Under the pieces are notes generated by a model. The model worked only from the letters and a program-made list of their open reading frames with translations, was not told the origin of the DNA and searched no databases. A stretch of DNA of 5,607 bases from assembly GCA_023432855.1 (NCBI GenBank), contig JAEZEZ010000065.1:1-5607 (forward strand), in the 5' to 3' direction. Shown piece after piece: positions 1 to 4,606 of this stretch. Position 1 is the stretch's first letter. Each line of letters begins with the position of its first letter. The position numbers were made by a program, and so were the translations under genes. Source of the DNA: Pseudomonadota bacterium (GTDB taxonomy: Bacteria; Pseudomonadota; Alphaproteobacteria; Caulobacterales; Caulobacteraceae).

Positions 1-126
1 GGGCGTCGCCTGGGCCGTCGTCAGGGCCTGGGAGAAGAAGGCGCGCTGGGCGGCGCGGGCCGCGTCGGACGGCTGGGGCCGCGCGGGCGGCAGGGGACTG
101 AAGCTGGAACCGATCGGCGAGGCCAT
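1..126 (-). CDS. Unrecognised protein, N-terminal 42 residues only (cut by window edge)
   Basis: An open frame starts at ATG 126-124 and runs off the left edge without a stop. The visible residues begin MASPIGSSFSPLPPARPQ and continue into an alanine-rich stretch with RAAQRAFFSQAL. The opening is rich in Pro and Ser and looks disordered. There is no signal peptide and no membrane segment in view, so a cytoplasmic or low-complexity protein is likely. The frame stays open further upstream, so a start before 126 is possible. No strong Shine-Dalgarno precedes the ATG. It lies 35 bases downstream of the dsbE stop on the same strand, so it may be the tail of the ccmCDG operon. I do not recognise the family and assign no function. 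The opposite strand is also open here but gives an Arg/Gly-rich product typical of a GC-rich shadow frame. Confidence 0.5.
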   Translation of the reverse strand, partial: MASPIGSSFSPLPPARPQPSDAARAAQRAFFSQALTTAQATP

Positions 127-161
127 GGCGCGAGGTTTCGCCGCCGCCGGCAAAAACTTGG

Positions 162-674
162 TTAACGCAGCGCTTCCATCAGGCGGTCGGCGTCCTCGCG
201 GGTCAGCGGCCCGGCGTGCTTGGCCACCACCTTGCCGCGCGCGTCGACGGCGAAGGTTTCGGGCACGCCGGTGATGCCCAGCTCCACGCCCGAGGCGCCG
301 GTCTGGTCGCTCAGCGCCAGGGCGAAGGGATCGCCCAGCTCTTCCAGGAAGGCGCGGCTGTCCTCGGGCTTGTCCTTCCAGGCGAGGCCGACGATGCGCA
401 CGCCCCGGGCGCTCAGGCGCATCAGTTCCGGGTGCTCGACCCGGCACGGCGCGCACCAGGAGGCGAAGACGTTGACCAGGGCCGGGCCTCTCACCTGGGC
501 GTCGAGCGCCACGGGCGGCCCGCCCGCCAGCGGCGAGACCATCACCGCAGGCACCGGCTTGCCGACGAGGGCGTCGGGCTTGAACTCCGGATCGCGCTTC
601 AGCGACCAGCCCACGAACAGCACCGCAAGACCCGCGAGCAGCACCAGCGGCAGGAAGGCGAACAGGCGCTTCAT
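162..674 (-). CDS. dsbE: CcmG/DsbE, membrane-anchored periplasmic thioredoxin for cytochrome c maturation
   Basis: This 170-residue protein has an uncleaved N-terminal anchor (about residues 4-23, after MKR) and a periplasmic thioredoxin fold. The redox motif WCAPC is at 73-77, preceded by VNVFAS. The cis-proline loop GVPET (136-140) carries the Glu typical of CcmG proteins and sets it apart from general thioredoxins. In the family, the enzyme keeps the CXXCH cysteines of apocytochrome c reduced, directly or through CcmH, using electrons from CcdA/DsbD. Length fits the family (about 170-185). The frame is open up to 785, but that extension is translated ccmD antiphase sequence; ATG 674 is preferred because it gives MKR plus the anchor and forms an ATGA overlap of 4 bases with the ccmD stop. 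A GAGG lies at 685-688, 10 bases upstream, so translation is probably coupled to ccmD. Confidence 0.95.
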   Translation of the reverse strand: MKRLFAFLPLVLLAGLAVLFVGWSLKRDPEFKPDALVGKPVPAVMVSPLAGGPPVALDAQVRGPALVNVFASWCAPCRVEHPELMRLSARGVRIVGLAWKDKPEDSRAFLEELGDPFALALSDQTGASGVELGITGVPETFAVDARGKVVAKHAGPLTREDADRLMEALR

Positions 675-823
675 CGCTGCTGCGCCTCGGCGTCCCTCAG
701 CGCGCGGGCGGCGCGGCGGGCACGGCCCAGCACCGAGGCCAGCAGGCCCAGCAGCACGACCGCGCTGATCCCCCAGGCCGGCCACACGTAGGCGGCGTAC
801 TTGCCCATGTCGAAGTCCGGCAT
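671..823 (-). CDS. ccmD: CcmD, small heme exporter accessory protein
   Basis: A 50-residue membrane protein. It starts MPDFDMGKYAAYVWPAWGIS, has a single hydrophobic segment at about 15-33, and ends in a basic/alanine-rich tail with RARRAARALRDAE. This is the usual CcmD pattern: a short periplasmic N-terminus with an aromatic GKYAAYVW-like motif, one helix, then a charged cytoplasmic tail. In System I cytochrome c maturation, CcmD associates with CcmA, CcmB and CcmC and is needed to release holo-CcmE. The start is fixed by ATG 823-821, which shares one base with the ccmC stop (TGATG), with GGGAG at 830-834 and a 6-base spacer. Its stop overlaps the dsbE start by 4 bases. Because it is so short, it is easily missed by gene callers. 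Confidence 0.92.
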   Translation of the reverse strand: MPDFDMGKYAAYVWPAWGISAVVLLGLLASVLGRARRAARALRDAEAQQR

Positions 824-1554
824 CAGGCGCTCCCGGCGGCCTTCAGCGCCAGGGCGGCGGCGCGGCGGGCGTTGATCTCGGCGCGGATGGCGACCACCCA
901 CAGCGCGAGGAAGAAGAAGGTGTAGGCCGCGCCCATGAGCAGCAGCGGCGTCAGCAGGTCGGCGGTGATGGTCGGACCGTCCAGGCGCAGGACCGAGGTC
1001 GGCTGGTGCAGGGTGTTCCACCAGTCGACCGAGAACTTCACGATCGGCAGGTTGATCAGGCCCGCCAGCGCCAGCACCGAGGCGGCGCGCCCGGCCTTCG
1101 TCTCGTCGTCGATCGAGGCCCTCAGCGCCATGTAGCCGAGGTAGAAGAGAAACAGCACCAGCACCGAAGTCAGGCGCGCGTCCCATACCCACCAGGCGCC
1201 CCACATGGGCCGGCCCCAGAAGGCGCCGGTGACCAGGGCCAGGAAGGTGAAGGCCGCGCCCAGCGGCGCGGCGGCGCGGGCCGCGGCGTCGGCCAGCAGG
1301 TGGCGGAAGACCAGGGCGAAGAAGCTGGCGCCGCCCAGGGCGGCGTAGACGAACAGCCCCATCCAGGCGGCCGGCACATGCACGAACATGATCCGCACCG
1401 TGTCGCCCTGCTGGTAGTCCTCGGGCGCGGTGAAGCTGGTCCAGATTCCGGCGGCGAACAGGAGCACGCACAGCACGCCGAAGACGGCGGGCAGGTAGCG
1501 GGTGGCGGTCATGAACCGCTGGGGGTTGGCCAGGCCGAACATTGGCCGCGACAT
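823..1554 (-). CDS. ccmC: CcmC, heme-handling membrane protein (WWD family)
   Basis: A 243-residue integral membrane protein with six predicted helices (about 20-38, 60-83, 97-113, 130-144, 157-172, 200-223). The heme-handling signature is complete: WGRPMWGAWWVWDARLT at 113-129. Two histidines that flank it in the family are present: H59 in VHVPAAW and H183 in WWNTLHQP, matching the spacing of E. coli H60/H184. CcmC binds heme at the periplasmic face and attaches it to the CcmE histidine. ATG 1554 is chosen because it yields MSRPMFGLANPQRFM, in line with the family N-terminus, with GGCGGG four bases upstream. A TTG at 1578 and an in-frame ATG at 1542 are alternatives. The S41-like gene diverges from it, so it needs its own promoter rather than read-through from ccmAB. 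Confidence 0.96.
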   Translation of the reverse strand: MSRPMFGLANPQRFMTATRYLPAVFGVLCVLLFAAGIWTSFTAPEDYQQGDTVRIMFVHVPAAWMGLFVYAALGGASFFALVFRHLLADAAARAAAPLGAAFTFLALVTGAFWGRPMWGAWWVWDARLTSVLVLFLFYLGYMALRASIDDETKAGRAASVLALAGLINLPIVKFSVDWWNTLHQPTSVLRLDGPTITADLLTPLLLMGAAYTFFFLALWVVAIRAEINARRAAALALKAAGSA

Positions 1555-1573
1555 AGAACCCGCCCGCGGCGGG
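1555..1573 (-). promoter_or_regulatory. ccmC ribosome-binding site inside a short GC hairpin
   Basis: On the minus strand the leader contains CCCGCC, a 3-base GCG loop, then GGCGGG, followed four bases later by the ccmC ATG. The six pairs are all G-C. The 3' arm is the only purine-rich SD-like sequence before the ATG, so folding would hide it. Whether this limits translation is inference; GC-rich genomes produce such stems by chance. Confidence 0.4.
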
Positions 1574-1597
1574 GGCAAGGCTGGGACAATTGCGTAA

Positions 1598-1605
1598 GTT
1601 TAAGC
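1598..1605 (-). promoter_or_regulatory. Possible -10 element for ccmCDG
   Basis: Read on the minus strand this is GCTTAAAC, close to the Caulobacter housekeeping -10 consensus GCTANAWC with one mismatch. It would place a transcript start near 1590 and a leader of about 35 bases before ccmC. I see no convincing -35 (TTGACG-like) at the right distance, so this is a weak call. Its location is reasonable because ccmCDG has no co-directional gene immediately upstream. Confidence 0.28.
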
Positions 1606-1625
1606 GGCGCCGTAGCGAAACAGGC

Positions 1626-1633
1626 GCTAGACC
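1626..1633 (+). promoter_or_regulatory. Possible -10 element for the S41-like gene
   Basis: GCTAGACC matches GCTANAWC at all but one position. It would start transcription around 1640, leaving a leader of about 20 bases before the ATG at 1659. The best -35-like sequence (TTTAAG at 1599-1604) is poor and a little too far away. It overlaps the candidate minus-strand -10 for ccmC, so the two divergent promoters may be interleaved. Confidence 0.3.
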
Positions 1634-1658
1634 GGGCGACATTCGACCGAGGCCCCCG

Positions 1659-3134
1659 ATGAAACGCTCCCTGATGTGCGCCGCACTGGCGCTCGCCGCC
1701 GCCGCCACGCCCGCCGCCGCGCAGGCGCCCGCGGGCCCCGAGCCGCAGTGGGACGTGGTCCTGACCCGTGACCTGCTGGCCATGCGCGCGGCCATCGACG
1801 AAGGCCACCCCGGTCCGGTCGACGAGCTCAACCCCTCGTTCAAGCTGGCCCTGGAGGAGGGCCTGAAGCGGGCCATGGAGCGGGCGCCCACGGCCAACTC
1901 CGCCGGCGGCTGGTGGTGGGCCCTGCGCGAATACGCGGCCATCTTCGACGACGGTCACCTCAGCGTCGGCATGCTGGAGAAGGCGCCGCCGCTAACCTAC
2001 CGATGGCCGGGGTTCCTGACGCGCTTCGAGGGCCGCGACCAGATCATCGCCGTCCGGCTCGAACAGGCCGGCCTGCCGGAGCTCGGCGCGAAGCTGATCT
2101 CGTGCGACGGCCATTCCGCCTGGCGCCTGGCCGAGGAGCACGTCGGCCGCTTTCATGGCCGCTGGCAGCTGGAGGCCCAGCGGGCGCGGCAGGGCGCGCG
2201 CCTGTTCCTCGACGCTTCCAACCCCTGGATCAAGCAGCCGCAGAGTTGCGTCTTCGAGCACGACGGCCGCAGCGTCACCTACCGCCTCGACTGGCGCGAC
2301 CTGAGCGGCGACGAGGCCGGCCAGCGCCTGACCGAGGCCCAGCGCAGCTTCCGCGCGCCCATCGAGCGCCGCGCCCTTGCGGGCGGCGGCGCCTGGATCT
2401 CGGCCGGCTCCTTCGACGGCAATCCGGCCTCGGACGCCGGCAAGGCCCTGCGTGCCGTGGTCGAGGGCATGAAGGCCGACCAGGCCGCCCTGCGCGCGGC
2501 GCCGGTCGTGGTGCTGGACCTGCGCGGCAACGGCGGCGGCTCCTCGGCCTGGAGCCGCGAGATGGCGGTGGTGCTGTGGGGCGAGGACTACGTCGCCGCC
2601 CGCGAGCCGGGCTCGGACTACGTCGACTGGCGCGTGGCCGAGGCCAACATCGCCACCATCCGCGGCTTCGGCGAGGCCCTGCGCCAGGACCCGCAGGCCA
2701 ACCCCGAGTGGCTGAAGTGGGTGGAAGAGGTCGTCGCCGGCATGGAGGCGGCCCGCGCCGCCGGCCGGCCGCTGTGGCGGCAGGGCGAGGGAACGGACGA
2801 CGCCCCCTCCGCCGGGGCCGCCGCTGCGCCGCAGTTCGCCGGCCGCGCCTATGTGCTGACCGACGCCGCCTGCGCCTCGGCCTGTCTGGACGCCGTGGAC
2901 CTGTGGAAGGCGCTGGGCGCCGTGCAGGTGGGCGGCGAGACCTCGGCCGACACCCTCTACATGGAAATCCGCGAACAGCCGCTGCCCAGCGAGATGGCGG
3001 TCCTGCGCCTGCCGATGAAGGTCTATCGCGGCCGTCCGCGCGGCCTGAACGAGCCGCACCGGCCCGAGCACCTGTGGAGCGGGAACATGGCCGACACTGC
3101 CGGGATCGAGGCCTGGATCGCGGGCCTGCGCTGA
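1659..3134 (+). CDS. Exported S41-family (CtpA/tricorn-like) protease homologue, possibly non-canonical
   Basis: A 491-residue protein with a Sec signal peptide (MKRS, hydrophobic Ala/Leu core, cleavage likely after AQA at residue 23). After it come a helical N-terminal region containing DDGHLSV (97-103, H100), a PDZ-like segment near 137-165 (LPELGAKLISCDGHSAWRL), the S41 strand VVLDLRGNGGGSS (284-296), a helical insert of roughly 85 residues (309-395), and the motif YVLTDAACASACLDAVDLW with putative nucleophile S407. The GxTSAD segment follows (427-431). S41 enzymes such as CtpA use a Ser-Lys dyad with Lys about 25 residues after Ser; there is no Lys there. H100 could instead serve a tricorn-like arrangement, or the protein may be inactive. 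Mature cysteines are C149, C197, C405 and C409, the last two bracketing S407. GAGG at 1649-1652 with a 6-base spacer supports ATG 1659; an upstream TTG (1590) does not give a signal peptide. The substrate is unknown. It lies opposite to and between ccmB and ccmC. Confidence 0.85.
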   Translation: MKRSLMCAALALAAAATPAAAQAPAGPEPQWDVVLTRDLLAMRAAIDEGHPGPVDELNPSFKLALEEGLKRAMERAPTANSAGGWWWALREYAAIFDDGHLSVGMLEKAPPLTYRWPGFLTRFEGRDQIIAVRLEQAGLPELGAKLISCDGHSAWRLAEEHVGRFHGRWQLEAQRARQGARLFLDASNPWIKQPQSCVFEHDGRSVTYRLDWRDLSGDEAGQRLTEAQRSFRAPIERRALAGGGAWISAGSFDGNPASDAGKALRAVVEGMKADQAALRAAPVVVLDLRGNGGGSSAWSREMAVVLWGEDYVAAREPGSDYVDWRVAEANIATIRGFGEALRQDPQANPEWLKWVEEVVAGMEAARAAGRPLWRQGEGTDDAPSAGAAAAPQFAGRAYVLTDAACASACLDAVDLWKALGAVQVGGETSADTLYMEIREQPLPSEMAVLRLPMKVYRGRPRGLNEPHRPEHLWSGNMADTAGIEAWIAGLR

Positions 3135-3148
3135 GGCCTCAGCTCAGG
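3125..3148. repeat. 24-base near-perfect palindrome covering both convergent stop codons
   Basis: Centred between 3136 and 3137, the inner 14 bases GCTGAGGCCTCAGC (3130-3143) are a perfect palindrome. After one mismatch (3129/3144), CCTG (3125-3128) pairs with CAGG (3145-3148), giving 11 of 12 pairs. The TGA stops of the S41-like gene (3132-3134) and ccmB (3141-3139, minus) sit symmetrically inside it. As RNA it could fold with a GGCC loop on either strand. There is no T-tract on either side, so it is not a canonical intrinsic terminator, although it is in the right place for a bidirectional one. Confidence 0.6.
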
Positions 3149-3804
3149 GCGTTGCGCACGGCCGCGGCGGCGGCGAAGGGCGTCACGGCCAGGGCGCCCA
3201 GGCTGTAGGCGGCGAGGAAGGCGAAGGCGGGCGCCCAGTTCAGCCCGGCGGCGAACGCCTCCAGCGCGCCGGCGCCGAAAATCACCGGCGGGGCGAACAG
3301 CGGCAGCACCACCACGGCGACCAGCACGCCGCCGCGCCGCGCGCCCAGCGCCAGGGCCGCGCCCATCGAGCCGGTGAAGGCGAAACCAAGCGCGCCGACC
3401 AGGGCCGCGGCGAAAGTCAGAGGCGCGAGCGAAACCGGCGCGCCGAGGGCGATGGCGGCGACGGGGGCGGCGACGGCCAGGGGCAGGCCGCCGGCCGTCC
3501 ACTGGGCCAGCCCCTTGGCGAGGGCGACGGCCTCCAGCGGGATCGGCCCCAGCGCCAGCAGGTCGAGCGCCCCGTCCTCGAAGTCGCGTTCATAGAGCCG
3601 CTCGAGCGAGAGCAGGGTCGAAAGCGCCAGTGCGATCCAGGCCACGCCGGGCGCCACGGCGGCCAGCCTCTGCGGATCCGAGCCGACCGCCAGCGGCACG
3701 AGCGCGGTGATGCAGGCGAAGAAAGCGCAGGCCAGCAGCGCCCCGCCCCCCCGGCCCCAGGCCAGGGTCAGTTCGCGGCGGTAGAGGGTCGTAAAGGCGC
3801 TCAC
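3139..3804 (-). CDS. ccmB: CcmB, membrane subunit of the heme/CcmE-releasing ABC complex
   Basis: A 221-residue membrane protein with about six helices (roughly 21-41, 47-66, 93-121, 127-153, 158-179, 190-216). The conserved CcmB cytoplasmic loop is clear: LLSLERLYERDFEDGALDLL at 64-83. A family-typical VVVLPLFAPPVIFGAGA lies at 164-180. In System I cytochrome c biogenesis, CcmB is the permease partner of the CcmA ATPase. The CcmABCD complex uses ATP to release heme-loaded CcmE from CcmC. The start is GTG 3804-3802, overlapping the ccmA TGA by 4 bases (GTGA). It is supported by a strong Shine-Dalgarno GGGAGGT at 3811-3817 with a 6-base spacer. Length is normal (E. coli 220). Its end faces the S41-like gene tail to tail with a 4-base gap, so a read-through transcript would be antisense to that gene. 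Confidence 0.95.
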   Translation of the reverse strand: MSAFTTLYRRELTLAWGRGGGALLACAFFACITALVPLAVGSDPQRLAAVAPGVAWIALALSTLLSLERLYERDFEDGALDLLALGPIPLEAVALAKGLAQWTAGGLPLAVAAPVAAIALGAPVSLAPLTFAAALVGALGFAFTGSMGAALALGARRGGVLVAVVVLPLFAPPVIFGAGALEAFAAGLNWAPAFAFLAAYSLGALAVTPFAAAAAVRNALS

Positions 3805-4409
3805 AGCGCCACCTCCCGCGCGGCGATGGGCAGGGGATCGTGCACCGCCGCCACCAGCATGCCGCCGCCGGCGAGGTGATCGCGCATCAGGCCGCCGAAG
3901 CGTTCGCGCCAGCGGGCGTCGAGCGGCGACAGCGGCTCGTCGAGCAGCCAGAGGGGCCGCGGCGAGGCCAGCAGCCGGGCCAGGGCCACCCTGCGCCGCT
4001 GGCCCGCCGAGAGCTTGCGCGTCTCGAGATCCAGCAGCGGCTTCAGCTCGAGCGCCTCGACCGCCGCGGCCATGGAGGCGCCGCTTCCGCCGGTCCAGGC
4101 GACCTGGAAGGCCAGTTCGTCCCGCGCCGTGCGGCCGGGCTTGAGCCCGTCCTGGTGCCCCAGCATGTGCAGGCCGCCGGCCCGGGCGTCCTCGGCCTCG
4201 AGCGGCCCGGCGGGGCCGGCGAACGAGACGGCGCCCGCATCGGGCCGGATGAGGCCGGCGATGGCCCGCAGCAGCGAGGTCTTGCCCGAGCCGTTGGCGC
4301 CGGTCAGGGCGATCGCCTGGCCCGCATCGGCGGTGAACGAAAGGCCGGTGAGCAGCTGGCGGCCGCCGCGGGAGAGCGCGACGGCCTCGACGGTCAGGTG
4401 CGCGATCAC
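3801..4409 (-). CDS. ccmA: CcmA, ATP-binding subunit of the cytochrome c maturation ABC complex
   Basis: A 202-residue ABC ATPase with every motif in order: Walker A GANGSGKTS (37-45), Q-loop glutamine Q86 in LGHQDGLKPGRT, signature LSAGQRRR (133-140), Walker B LWLLDEP (153-159), D-loop SPLD (161-164) and H-loop H190 in AAVHD. The GHQDGLKPxxTxxENL-like stretch after the Q-loop and the small size are typical of CcmA rather than general ABC transporters. It powers release of holo-CcmE from CcmC with CcmB and CcmD. The chosen start is GTG 4409-4407, giving MIAHLTVEAVALSRGG, in line with family N-termini; a weak GGGGCGG lies at 4417-4423. The frame is open to an ATG at 4541, but the added 44 residues look like translated intergenic sequence and would extend across the acnA promoter candidate. 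Confidence 0.95.
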   Translation of the reverse strand: MIAHLTVEAVALSRGGRQLLTGLSFTADAGQAIALTGANGSGKTSLLRAIAGLIRPDAGAVSFAGPAGPLEAEDARAGGLHMLGHQDGLKPGRTARDELAFQVAWTGGSGASMAAAVEALELKPLLDLETRKLSAGQRRRVALARLLASPRPLWLLDEPLSPLDARWRERFGGLMRDHLAGGGMLVAAVHDPLPIAAREVAL

Positions 4410-4463
4410 GCCGCGACCGCCCCGCAGGACCGCAAAGACCACGGCGCCGACCGGGATAACGGG

Positions 4464-4492
4464 GTGACGACGCGCCGCACTCGGTCTAAGAC
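4464..4492 (+). promoter_or_regulatory. Candidate housekeeping promoter for acnA
   Basis: GTGACGA (4464-4470) resembles the Caulobacter -35 TTGACGS. TCTAAGAC (4485-4492) resembles the -10 GCTANAWC with two mismatches. The 14-base gap fits the known 10-14 range. Transcription would begin near 4499, leaving a leader of about 108 bases. This was found by eye against a consensus and is unproven. No clear counterpart for ccmA on the minus strand was found. Confidence 0.42.
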
Positions 4493-4572
4493 ACGCGCGG
4501 CCGCACCGGGACCACGCCGCGCCGGCGGGACTCCTGTGCATTCCCGCCTCAAGCGCGCGAACCCGGTACCGA

Positions 4573-4594
4573 TTGTCGGTCGGCCGTACGACAA
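4573..4594. repeat. 22-base interrupted palindrome directly before the acnA ribosome-binding site
   Basis: TTGTCG (4573-4578) and CGACAA (4589-4594) are exact inverted arms. Between them CGGCCG (4581-4586) is itself a palindrome on the same centre, so 9 of 11 pairs match. The right arm ends where the AGAAGGA Shine-Dalgarno begins. It could be an operator for a dimeric regulator or an RNA stem-loop in the leader. If the upstream promoter candidate is correct, it is transcribed. Confidence 0.5.
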
Positions 4595-4600
4595 GAAGGA
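4594..4600 (+). promoter_or_regulatory. acnA ribosome-binding site
   Basis: AGAAGGA, with a 6-base spacer to the ATG at 4607, is a strong Shine-Dalgarno and fixes the start of acnA. Its first base is also the last base of the palindrome arm. Confidence 0.8.
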
Positions 4601-4606
4601 TCTCCC

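Noticed and set aside
675..785. 37-residue N-terminal extension of DsbE
   Set aside because: It is antiphase ccmD sequence. MKR plus the membrane anchor at 674 is the proper CcmG start and gives the ATGA overlap.
1659..1690. Lipoprotein signal (Cys at residue 7 of the S41-like protein)
   Set aside because: The Cys follows SLM, precedes the hydrophobic core and lacks a lipobox; a normal cleavage after AQA is more likely.
1992..3071. 359-codon open frame on the minus strand antisense to the S41-like gene
   Set aside because: The opposite strand encodes a signal peptide and clear S41 motifs. Long antisense frames are expected in GC-rich DNA, and this product has no recognisable motif.
3120..3150. 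Canonical Rho-independent terminator between the S41-like gene and ccmB
   Set aside because: The stem is present but neither strand has a T-rich tract after it.
1913..3208. 431-codon plus-strand frame overlapping the S41-like gene
   Set aside because: Arg/Pro/Gly-rich out-of-phase translation of the real gene with no domain or sensible start context.
4410..4541. 44-residue N-terminal extension of CcmA starting at ATG 4541
   Set aside because: The extension does not look like an ABC protein N-terminus, while GTG 4409 gives the expected start just before the first strand.
4573..4600. Iron-responsive-element-like stem-loop before acnA
   Set aside because: There is no CAGUGN loop or bulged C; the loop region is itself a GC palindrome. 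It is only an inverted repeat.
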